From contig CM053267.1 in NCBI GenBank assembly GCA_028583415.1, positions 41,466,834 through 41,530,833 of the forward strand: a stretch of DNA of 64,000 bases, in the 5' to 3' direction. Below the pieces are notes generated by a model that made no database searches, had not been told where the DNA came from, and worked only from the letters and a program-made list of their open reading frames with translations. The translations under genes and the position numbers were made by a program. This document shows, piece by piece, positions 46,074 to 58,346 of the stretch; the first letter of the stretch is position 1, and every line of letters begins with the position of its first letter. This DNA is from Protea cynaroides (lineage: Eukaryota > Streptophyta > Magnoliopsida > Proteales > Proteaceae).

Positions 46074-48048
46074 CTCTGTTTGATTGTGAGGAAAATTAAA
46101 AAAATAAAAATTTTCTCCCACCTCTCTTCCAGGAATCCTAAAAGACTATCACTCCCAATTTGATTGAAAATATCTCCCACCTGCTTTTGAAAATAATCTC
46201 TCCCATTCAATTTGGTATGACATTCATCATCATCTATATATTTTGGACTATTATACCCTCAAATTCACTTAATAGAGATTTTATCAAAATTGTTTAATCG
46301 AATTTAATTAAAAATATATATTAAAAAATTAAAAAAATATATATGAGATTTTAATTTACTAAATAGATTTATAAATAATTTAATTAACTAAAATCCCAAA
46401 AAACAAAATGTGAGATTTATCAAAACTCTCCCAACAAACTCTCTTTGTGTTTCGATTTTTTATTGTTCTTCCTTATTATTTTGCCGCTGCTCTCCCTTCT
46501 TCAACTTACCGAAGACCGCTTCATCTTCAACTCACCAAAGACCGCCGCTACTGGAGTCCGCCACTACTCCTTGTTCTTCCACTTGAAAAACCCTAAATCA
46601 CAGAGACCATTAACTCTCTCCCCCTCTCTCTTTATCTCTATCTCTTTCTCTGTCCCTATTTCTTTCCTGCCGCTGCTCCTTGTTCTTCAATTTTTTTCTT
46701 TTTCTTTTCATTGTTTGTGGATTAAAAAAAAAAACATTATGAATACCCATTGATTGAATATTCAATGATTAATGGCCTATGCGATTAATCATTGAATTCT
46801 AGTCCAAAGTTTGAGTCATGTTCCAAAGTATTGACCACTAAACAAAGTAGTGACCACTAAACAGCTTGCCTATCAACAACTTTCGATCCACGAGTTCCGA
46901 CTCATAGATTCGTCTGTAGAAAAATTGGTCACAAGAGATCCTTAAGGAAAAAGTTAAGATTGTTGTTGACAATAACCAGAATTAAGAACCCATTTGTTAT
47001 TTGTTCATGAACTATATCTTTATTGATCACAAAACGAACTATGCATAAAATAAAATAAGTAACGAACTCAAACAGTTACAGTTGCTCAATGATAAGAAGA
47101 AGAACACAACAATTGAATATGATCAATAAAACTGACATTCGAAGGCCTATAGGCCCTCCTTACATACCCAATCACCTCTTCCTTTGAATACCGGCAAAAC
47201 CCTTTTTCTCCATTTCTCCGCCACAACTCTTCCCCATAACTACGGTGGGCATGATAAGCTTCTGCCCCCACCACCTCTGCAACCTTATTTTCATTGGCGT
47301 GTGCGGCTTCATCAGAACAATGAACAACGAAAAGAAAAAGAAAAAATTGAAGAACAAGGAGCAGAAGCGAGAAAGAAACAAGGATAGAAAAACAGATAGA
47401 GATAGAGATATATATAGAGAGAGAGAGAGAGAGGGAGAGAGAGAGTTAATGGTCTCTGCGATTTAGGGTTTATCGAGTTGAAGAACAAGGAGCAGTGCGC
47501 AAACTCTAGCAACGGCGGTTTCCGACGAGTTGAAGATGAGCTGATCTCCTGCGAGTTGAAGATGAGATGGTCTCCTGTGAGTTGAAGAAGAGAGAGCAGC
47601 GGCAAAGTAAGGAAGAACTATAAAAAAATCGAAACAAAGAGAGAGTTCGTTGGGAGAGTTTTGATAATTAGTTAATTAAATTCCATTATAAATCTATTTA
47701 GTAAATTAAAATCTCACATTTTCTTTTTTTAATTTTTAATATATATTTTTAAATTAAATTTGATTAAATAATTTTGATAAAAATCTCTTTTAAGTCAATC
47801 TGAGAATATAATAGTCCAAAAAAACAATGGTGATGAATGTCATCACCAAATTGAGTGGGGGAGATTATTTTCAAAAGTAGGGGAGGTGTGAAACATTTTT
47901 AGTCAAGGTCGGGGGTGGTAGCCTTTTAAGATTATTGGAAGAGAGGTAAGAGAAATTTTCCCAAATTAAAATGAAATTTAACAACCTAATATGGAATAAT
48001 TTAGAATTAGTGAGAATCAAAATTTTTAATTTTTCTAGCAATCAAACA
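46074..48048. mobile_element. ~2-kb fold-back element with ~650-730-bp inverted arms
   Basis: The left arm (46074-46718) and right arm (47317-48048) are inverted copies. The outer end GTTTGATTG pairs with CAATCAAAC. Middle landmarks are TCTCCCACCTCTCTTCC against GGAAGAGAGGTAAGAGAAA, and TTTACTAAATAGATTTATAA against TTATAAATCTATTTAGTAAA. The inner pair is TGCTCCTTGTTCTTCAATTT against AAATTGAAGAACAAGGAGCA. The loop (46719-47316) is unrelated sequence. The right arm carries an extra ~70-bp block near 47965-48030 and a GAGTTGAAGATGAG tandem motif near 47528-47595. No coding capacity and no clear target duplication. Transcription would give a very long hairpin RNA. Confidence 0.75.
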
Positions 48049-50065
48049 TAATCAAAAGAAATTAGGTCTTTAGATATGTTCAAGTTGAGTTTGAGACTCT
48101 CTCGACTAAGGCAATTTTGTTTGGCATTGGCCATCAACTCCACTAATATGTGATTTTTATTGCCTCAACATTAATTGAAATTATTTAATGGATCCTATTA
48201 ATAAAAATGATCAATTTAGGTGTCATTATTTTGCAAAAGGGAGGTCCATCAGCCACTTAGTTGATCTCTTTATATCTTTGTCAAAACTTTAATTATATGA
48301 AAATTTTCAAACCAGACATTTATTTTTCATATAGTTGGTACATCTTTAAAAAAAGAACTGAAAAAGAAAAAAAAAAAAAACAATATAACTGCAACACATA
48401 AGGAAATAAATGATTTAGGACATAAAGGAGTTAGTAAAATAACAAATTTGACATGTGGCCAATAAAAAAATTGATAGTATCATAAGAACCCAATCATATA
48501 TAACTATAGAGACTATCTATTATTCTAAATCCAGCTATTGGATAATGTATCCTTTGCTGTACATATCTAATGGGAAATTAATACTTGTTTAATTTTCATT
48601 TAAATAATATTAAAATAGACTGAGATCAAGGATTGGTTAATCCAAAACTGATATGAATTGATCGAATCATCCATCGAATACCAATACCCTGAACCATGGG
48701 CTTATCTAGAGGATCATGTATTTATATCAAACATTTGATGGATAATAGTTATTGAGGAGAACATAGAGATCAAGGTTTTGGGAATCATGTTCGGCGGATT
48801 TGGATTAGAATCGACATCGATTCTTATGGTTTTTGGATGATTCTGACAGATACCGATAAGATTATAACTGATTTTGATATAGACCGATTCTAATCTTCAA
48901 ACCAATTATTAAAACTTTGAATGAACAATAAGAATTAAAAAAAAAAAAAAAAAAAAAAAAGAGGTTTGTTTCTCCCGTGGGTCCCACACCCGCTTCAACC
49001 AAGAGCCACACCCACATATGGAATGGCATTATCATTGTTGCATGCGTCTTAGATCATGTTTGTTTAGTAAAATGTTTTTTTCGAAACTCAAGGTTTTGTA
49101 AAAGTGACTTGATTCTTTTTTTATTAGTATTAAATGTCTAAGTAAATTTATTAATGGTTTAAAAGCCTTGCTTTATTATAAAGAAGAGTAATTTAGTTAC
49201 TATTCAATTTAATTGAATATATTATGCATATTATCATGTAATTATTAATTTTTTAATGATAACAATATATTTAATAGTGTAGAAGTTGTTTCAAAGTCAC
49301 TTCTTATTGAAGTATAACAAGTCCATTCTTAGATATGCCACTACATCGAACAAGAAAGCTTCAAGTGGTCTTTAAGATTTTCATACCTAGATGATCTGTT
49401 AAGCTCAGGTTTCAATGTTGTATTTGGTTTTCTTCGTTTTTTTAAGTTGCCTCTTATTTTTAAAAGATAATCTATTTATTATCTTATAAAAATTGATTAA
49501 TTTTATCTAATTTTGTATCTAAATCCCTTGCATTAGAAAGTAAAATAAAATTTAATTTTTAAAATTTGTTTGATAAATAAATTATTTCTAAATTATTAAG
49601 ATGGATTTATGCAATAATGATTGAAAAAAATTAGGTTTGAAAATGTATTACTTATTTTATTTTTTTTAATTTTCGATTTTTCCTAAGAAAATTAAGGGAG
49701 GAAAGAAAAGTAAAATTTGAAAAAGAGAAAGGGTAAATCTGGCAAAGTGGGCAAAATCCTTTGTTCGATGTTCCACTCCCTCTGTCCCAACTTCCAGCTT
49801 CCAATCGTAGTACAGTACAGTGGGAGGAGATCACATAGGGAAGGAGAATACAGGCCATTACCACATAATAGGAAGGACGTAATCGTCATTTCACTTTGCA
49901 CAGCCAACTCACACACACTGTCTCTCTTTACCATCACCACACCACCACCTCCTCTTCCTCCACCATCACAATCACTCCTGCCCACACTTCATTCCTGCAC
50001 TTACACACTCTTCACTTCTCTCTCTCAGTTACTCTGCAACGACTGTGTTTTTTCTAAAAATTATA
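48049..50065. other. Intergenic spacer, promoter and leader of the At1g16860-like gene
   Basis: AT-rich spacer with an A-run (48940-48960). From about 49780 the sequence becomes CT/CAC-rich (ACCACCACCTCCTC, TCTCTCTCAG), typical of a plant 5' leader, up to the ATG at 50066. No other gene. Confidence 0.5.
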
Positions 50066-53000
50066 ATGGGAACTCGAATCCCATCTCACCAGCTGAGCAG
50101 TGGCTTGTACGTTTCAGGCCGACCAGAACAACTCAAGGAACGCCAGCCCACAATGGGGTCAAGAGCCGTGCCATACACTGGCGGAGACGTCAAGAAATCC
50201 GGCGAACTCGGCAAAATGTTCGACATAGCAGTGGTGGATTCAACTTCCAACGCCGCTACTCCGTCTGGGCTACCTCCATCAAGGCCCTCCCGCCACTCTT
50301 CCTCCCAACACAACAGTGGATCCCTCCGATCCGCCTCCAACTCAGGTCCTCTCTCCAAATCCGCCACCGGTTCAGGGCCCTTGGTCCCCCAGAAGAAGTC
50401 CTCCGGTCCTATGCCTTTGCAGCCCACCGGTCTCATCACCTCCGGTCCTCTCGGTTCTTCAGGTGGCAGCGTTGCCGCCTCCCGCCGTTCGGCCCACCTG
50501 GAGCCCTCCACTTCCATGACCAAAGCTGTCTATGGTGCGGCTGTCACCAATCTCACCGGCGATGTGAAGTTTGGGTTTAAGGTATCCAAGACTGTAATGT
50601 GGGTTTTCGTGGTGGTGGTGTCCATGGGGCTTTTAGTGGGTGGCTTTATGTGGGTCACCGTCAAGAAGCCTGTGATTTTGCTGGTGGTTGCCGCTATTGT
50701 AGCCCCAATTCTGTTCGTCCTTCTGTGGAATTATGCTTGGGGAAAGAGAGGCCTCTTGAGATACTTGAACAGCTACCATGATGCAGAGCTTAGAGGTGCT
50801 AAAGATGGAGAGTATGTCAAGGTCACTGGGGTAAATTTTTTTTCCCACATAAGATTTATTTCTTTGCTCCCTCTTCAGACTGATTTTGATCTTATTCCCC
50901 CGCCCCCCTGGTTTGGATCTTTTATTGTTTAGCTATTCTAGTGCGATTTTTTCTTCTTCTTTTTCTGGTGAAATATTAGTGTGTTTGTAGCCATCATTTT
51001 CGTTGCCGTTCTTTCCATTGCGTACATAGTATATTAGTTGTATATAAACGTGGTAATATTGGTCATCAACAGTCTGGCATTGGAAACAACGGATATTATG
51101 TTCTCCAGTTCAACATTAGCTGCGAGTGTTCATATTGTCATTGAGGTTATATTTTAAGGTAACCTAATAAAATCACAATGTGTAAAACTTTGGTAGGAAA
51201 GTATTTAGTAAATACTTAGCTGGACTGAGTTTTCATGCCAAGCCTAGTAAGATCAAGATGTGTAACCCAAATACTTTTGAAGGAAAGTTGCTCAACAGGT
51301 TTAGTTATTGCTTTGGATCTAGTTTGAAAACTGTATAGGTGAGAAGTTTTCATCTAGGATGGGCAATCGTCTCTGATTGGACTATTTTCATGTTCTTTCT
51401 TTGTCACCTGCACTTATTCACCTTCATCTGGTGATATTTGGCTTGTTTGTTACTGAATCACAATGTAGGTTTGGGTCCCAATGATCCATTGGCTTTGGAC
51501 CTCTAAGCAATCAGGAAGTTATCCATGCTTGCAAACACATAGACTAATGTGCGTAACTGTAGGTTGAAGAACTGCATAAGATTCTTTTTGGATGCATTTG
51601 TCAGCATACCTTGTTTCAAAAGACTGGTGGTCTGGGCAAATGGATCAGCCTCAGATCATTCAGATTGCCAACTGAAAATGCCAAATGATTGACAGCCTTA
51701 TTCCCCAACAGAATCCAGTCCGCTTGAGCCAAACAAATGGAACATCTGGATTGTGACTACTGGCCCAAACCGGGGTCAAGAGATTGGAATCGGTCATCGC
51801 CAATTCCTATGCGTGCCTGTAGGTTGAAGAACTGCATAAGATTCTTTTTGGATGCATTTGTCAGCATACCTTCTTTCGAAAGACTGGTGGTCTGGGCAAA
51901 TGGATCAGCCTCAGATCATTCAGACTGCCAACTGAAAATGCCAAATGATTGACAGCCTTATTCCCCAACAGAATCCAGTCCGCTCGAGCTGAACAATTGG
52001 AACATTTGGATTGTGACTACTGGCCCAAACCGGGGTCAAGAGATTGGAATCGGTCATCGCCAATTCCTATGTGATTTTGATCCGAATCGGGATGAATCAG
52101 CTTCAAAATACATACAATAAAAAAAAAAAAAAAAAAACCTAGAAAACCTCTGGATTGGCTGGAATCGGGATCGGCCGTGACCGATTCTGATCCGAATTGT
52201 CTGATTTGATCCCGATTCCTAGTACCCTGGGCCCCAATGATCCAATGACCTGTCTATTTTTTAAAATATTGTTTGGAGTTATTGATCACGGAAAATGGCT
52301 GGGAGTTGATGAATATACATGAAATTCCCCTGCTTCATTTAGTCCCTAATTATAGCCCTGGATTCTGACATATTTAATGTTTGGCTCTTTGGTGCCTACT
52401 AGAAAGAAAAAACAGAAAGAGATATTCCTTTCAAGCTGGAATTATTCCTAGTAGTTGTTAAAATTCCTAGATGGGAATGATTGTCTAATGCAATGAATCA
52501 CATATGCAAGTTATTTTGTCTTGAGTGAGCATCCTTGAATTTTGCCTCTTTTTTGCATAAATCATTGTCCTTTTATTGGTAACTTAATTTGAAGGTCATA
52601 ATACTTAATATACCTTAAAATTTTATGATAGCTTGGGATCTTGGAATTGAGAAATCTAGAGTCCTTTGGTGGTTTTATGTATATTTTTTATAACTAAGGT
52701 ACATTTATTTAATTGTTCAAAAAAAATACAATCTCATGTGTATACAAGACTCTAGATCATGCTGAACATGCTCAAGATTCAAGAAGGATACTAGGAAACT
52801 ACAAAGAAAAAGATCAGGTTTGTTTATGCCATGTCTAGCCAGGATCTGGTTTGTGTATACAAACAAAGGATGCAATTCCATAGCTTGAAAATGAGGCAAT
52901 AAAGCATGAATCCTGCTGTGCTTCTCGATGATGATGAAGCTATCCATGAATCTGACAAAACTGCCACCTTTGACATAAACCTAGCTTGAAGGAATAATAA

Positions 53001-56000
53001 CCTTTCCTGAATCAGCGACTGCCCACTAGTAACATAGAATCAGAAGTGCATATCTCTGCATGGTAATACCTCCATATCCATTATGTACAGACGTAAAGCC
53101 AGTAACCGATCCATCAGAATTGAGGGTCTCTTGGGTATTATTTTTATTTTTGTTTTTCTGACACTTTTTTCGTTTTTGGATGTGTTTGTATTATTTTTGG
53201 AGTTTCTTTTATTTAAAAAGAATAGGAATAACACAAAAACCATAAAAGGGTCAAGACTTCTTTTTGTGTTATGGCCAAAAATCGTTTTTGGCCATTTTTG
53301 CGTAAAACATTAGTGAGCATGTGTTCTAATGACTGAAAATGGAGGGTAAGGAGGTAATTTCCATATTCTTTTATAAAATCCCTCGACCAACGGGAAACCT
53401 TTCTCCTTCCTTTGATTCAACTCCACCTCTGAGAATTTGAAACAGAACTCCAACAAAACCTTCTCCCACCGGCACATTAGATTACCCCATCTACATACTC
53501 ACCTTTCCTTCAGCTACAGCAGCATCCGCAAGTGGGCCTTGAAGACACTAATCTAAATCTGGCAAAGCCGTTCAAGTAATCGAACACCTTCACTCTGCCA
53601 TGATTTCTGTACTACTTTTCTTGTGTTTGGGCCAGAAATTTGATGAGAAGGTTATCCAAGATGCTATCACTGCTCTGCAATTACTTGTTGCCGTTCTCAA
53701 TAGATATAGAATACTAACCTTCATACCAAAGCTGGGGAAGATCATCTTTCAGGAGTTGTGGAAGGAATTGCTTGATCTTCGAAACCATCGCACAATATTT
53801 TTCTAATCCTTGATAAGATCCCGGAAAGAGAATATTGAGAATGATGAGCATTGAGAAGGTCATCCCAAATGTTGATACACTGTTCAGCAATGGCCTCACA
53901 GTATCCTCCAACCCAGTGGAATGGTTGTGGTGGAGTAGGAGTAGGAAGGCCTCCTGGGTTTCTAGATGTTTTACAAAACCATTGTTCCGCAAGAAAAAGT
54001 CATTTGAGATATACGAGGGGGAGGAAGATGGAGTTATCCGATATCACAATTGACTTCAGTGGTTAGATCATTTGGGGAAAGGTTTATTCAGGTAGAGAAG
54101 GATAGGGGAGAAGAGTATGCCAATGTTTAGATTTTTTAATGCATATATACACACCACCAAACTAATTTATTATGCTATAATCTATTAAGCCTAGTAGTTA
54201 CAAAACAACATTTTATTTTTTATCAAAATGATTTTCATAAATGTTTTTTTTTTTTTTTTTTTTTAAATGAATCACAAACAAAAAGAAAAATAAAACCAAA
54301 GAGACCCTAAATGAAATGAAACTGTTATGTGTATTTGGCCAAATGCAGGTCTTGGGTTGGACTTGAGTGCATTAGCTGGTGCGAGCATTAAAAGCAGGGA
54401 AGGGTGTCAATGTGAGATGTCTGCGATTCTTCCATTAATTTCCAATAAATTTATTCTATATTGAAGCTTTAAAACTTTATTGCCTCAAATCATATGCTTG
54501 GTTTAGGTTTTTATTTTTAAATTTATTTTTTAATGGTTACTAGAAATTGTAAAAGTGTTTGTTATGTATTTTCAGAACATATAATGGTGTTGCATTTGTT
54601 TGAGGATGATTCTATTGGATGATCATGTGGTGATTGTGGTTGAATTTGCATATAGCATTTTGTCACAAGTTTCTCATTTTGATCATACCTTGGCTATTCC
54701 AATGTGCCTGCAATTTAATGCTTATCCTATTGTCGCTTTTATGACAATCTGTAAATTCTCAAAAGACAAGGGACACCACAAAATGTGTGTGTTTTTTAAT
54801 GAGGTTTTCCATGCACACACCGAAACAACTTAAGAATGTCTTTGGTTCAATAATTTGAATTGAAAATTAGTCCTTCAATCCTTTCCAGAAATTATGGTTT
54901 TCAAATTCCTAGTGTCAGGTATTTGGATGGTATTAGGAATTGAATTGGTAAACCATACCACACTGCCACAATGCCCCATTTTCGTTGTGATAAAAACCTT
55001 TTTACCCTTCTTCCTGTTGCCTGGGAGAGAACAATTTTCTTCTTTGACAACAGAATCAACTATGCATATCTTTTGCTTGGGTATTTTTCCTTAAGAGAAG
55101 GGGGGCCTGTGATTTAGGGTTTTGGGACCCTCCTGTTTGGCTAGGGTGAAGGCTCTCGATTGATGGGTTTACAAAAAGGCTTCAGATGATTAGAACATTT
55201 TAAACCGTACTCTTGACATATATAATTTTGGCAAAGAATGGTGCTGCCAATATTAGGCTACTCTTCCAAATGATAACAGAGTCATGAGTTTTTGGATTTG
55301 CTTGGGAGGTGTATCAGAAAAAAAGGAAAAGAAAGATAATCTAAACATTTATTGAATGATGCCAAACTCAAGCAAAATGGGCAAGTTTTGACCCCTGAAA
55401 ATGAGTTCTAATGAGAAGTGATCAGAATTGTATCTCATCTCAGGTGACCAAAATGTAATAAACACAACTCACTGCAGAGTTAGACATTAGAGATGAACCT
55501 AAAATTGTATAACTAGAATGGAATAATCCAAAAATTGATTGTACTCTAGTATAGAAATGAACAGTAAATGTGATGCAGTCCAAGAAGGCCCAAGGCCCAA
55601 GCTCAAGTCGATAATGGGTCAGCCCAAAGAACCAGTCGGTATTGGTCCATTGGACCAACCCTAAGACCAACCCACATTGTTCACGTGAACAGTGTTCACG
55701 GTACTGTTCACGTGAACAGTACCAACAGCAGAAAATTTCCTTCTTTTGTTATTTCTTTCCTAAATTATTCTTAGATTTTGTTTCCTAAAGTTAAGTTATG
55801 GATTGATATTTTGTAAGTTGTTTTTTTGGAAACTTTTCTAAATCTATAAAGGCAAGTTTCCCTTTTAATTTATCTTAGGATATTTTTTAGATTGGAAACT
55901 TTCCTAAATCTATAAAGACAAGTTTCCCTTTTAATTTATCTTAGGATAATTTTTTTTTAAAAGGACTAAATCCTTCCTTATTTTGTAATCTTTCTTAAGT

Positions 56001-57642
56001 CTATAAATAAGATAAAGAAGAAGAGAGCCAGCAGATTTAGACCAGAAAAAAGAAGAGAGTTTAGCTCCTGATTTTCTGGTTGAGTCTCATAGGTTGTGAG
56101 ACTCAACCGAAATATTCTGTTTTATGGTTTTCTTGTCATTCTGTTAATTCCTTCAAGTTCTTATTATTGCATACTGAATTGCGATACCATTAAGTGCTGA
56201 TTTGATCAACGAAAGCTCGTGGGATTAAAGATTAAAATCATATCGACCAGCTCTAACTAAACCAGTCTCGTTTTCAGATGATAGGTAGTTTTCAAAAAAT
56301 CACATCTCTCTCATCTGTGATCGTATCATCTCCAACTTTGGATATGTCTTCATAATCATTCCAAAGAGTATTTCCCATCAAGTTTCAAGTGATTTCAAGG
56401 GTTAGATTTCAAGATAAGTGGTTTTCTTCATTACTTTTCTCTGCAGATTTTGTATTGGACTGAATTAAGATCCTGTAGCAAAGAGGGCTTGTTAATTTGA
56501 CTTACTTTGAATCCTCTTTGCCATCAAAATGTTAGTCTAAATCTGAATGATACAACTTTAACCTCAGTTGAGAAGATATTTGTCTGGAAAACTCGAGGGT
56601 AGGAATATTGAATATATCCAATATTTTGGCCTTATACTGTTTACCTTGTTCTAGAGATTAGGATCATCTATGGACTACCAAAGTTCAAATGAACCCAAGC
56701 ATGCGCATTGGATTTGAAGTTAGATTTTGAGACAAGGTTTAGAGGGTGTTTTTTTTTGGGGGGGGGGGGTGGGAGATTTCCTTAGAAACTATGGAGGAAA
56801 AGTTTGTAGTCAAAGTAAATTGAAAGGAACTTATCAAGAGGTGGAAACGGATTGAAAGGAACGCTTCTATGAGGCCCATTAGTTGCATTCGTAGTTCAAA
56901 TCTCATATTTATGCAGGAATTAACATCTGGAAGAAAACATTGAACCAGCTTTACAGGGTCATTCTAAAACCAGTATCTAAGGCATGGAGGTCAAATTCCC
57001 TTTGTTGCTCCGTAGTTTTGTATTCTTTCAAATCACTTACAGCCTTCTATTCCTATTAATGTATTTTATTTCTTTTTGTAGGTTGTCACTTGTGGTAGTA
57101 TTCCCTTGGAGTCTTCTTATCAAAAGGTGCCTAGGTGCGTATATGTTTCCACAGAATTGTGTGAATATAGAGGATGTGGTGGAAAGTCTGCAAGATCAAA
57201 TCACTGTCCTTTCTCATGGGGAGTGAGGCATTTGGAGGTTAGTTCTGATGAATTACTTATGCCATCCATATTTTTTGTTTACTTAAAAATATAATATCTT
57301 GTTCAGAAATGGAACAGTGTTGCGTTATTGTATGAAGCCGAGCTTTGATTGCTGAAAAACAGAACTGTGCAAACTTAACCATGCAATATGTAAAATGCTT
57401 AGAAAGAAAATATGTGCTTTTGTGGAAGAGTTATGTAATAGATCAACAATGCCAGATGAATGGATTGTTGATTAGCCATCACAAGCTACTCAAAAGCTCT
57501 TAGCTTGTGCATGTATACTTACATATCAGCAGTCAAAACCTGCATTTAATTGTTTCTTCTGCCTATGGATTACTTGCTGATAACAAATGATGTCTGTGGT
57601 TTGTGTTGCATGGTAAATAACCTCGAAGCCCCCCCCCCCACA

Positions 57643-57676
<34 letters not shown>

Positions 57677-58072
57677 AGAAGAAGAAGGGGAAAACAGTGT
57701 GAAAGATTTAATGGCTAGCTACATTAGTGCAAAATTTCATGGTTTGCATCTTTTATTGAAGCAATTGTTGAAGTTGCTCTGGGCTGACTTTTGTTCCTTT
57801 TGTCTGAGTTCTCTTCCAGTTGCTGTGTTTTTCAGGTGTTACATTGAGATTGTACTATATTAGTTAGGCTGTGACTCATGTATTCTTAAACATTCTATAC
57901 ATATTTTTGTGACGCTCTTTGGCTTATTTGCTTGGATTTTTGGGACACTCTAGGATAGCATCAAAAGCTAGAGACCTCACCTCTTCCTGGTCTTATAATT
58001 GTGGGGTCAGTTGTGGCCAACATCTAGTGGTTTTGATTAATGGGCAGGGCTATCCCTTTTTAACTTTCTGCA

Positions 58073-58134
<62 letters not shown>

Positions 58135-58266
58135 GTGGTTTCAAAGCAAATTTTATGAACACTAAGGCTAAAAAAAGGATGCAACCCAGTGCAAGTCCTG
58201 CTTCCAGGATCCTGGGAGAGTGGATTTGGGGGTCTGTCCTAACCTTTGGCATCTTTTGCAAGAAGG

Positions 58267-58346
<80 letters not shown>

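Noticed and set aside
50086..50523. 145-residue antisense ORF over the same exon
   Set aside because: It is explained by the strong codon bias of the sense frame; composition is Glu/Gly/Pro-rich without family features.
49717..50580. 287-residue plus-strand ORF overlapping the start of the membrane protein gene
   Set aside because: It is in another frame from the conserved At1g16860-type reading frame, begins in the leader, and is rich in Arg/Pro/Ser from out-of-frame GC-rich codons. It has no recognisable domain.
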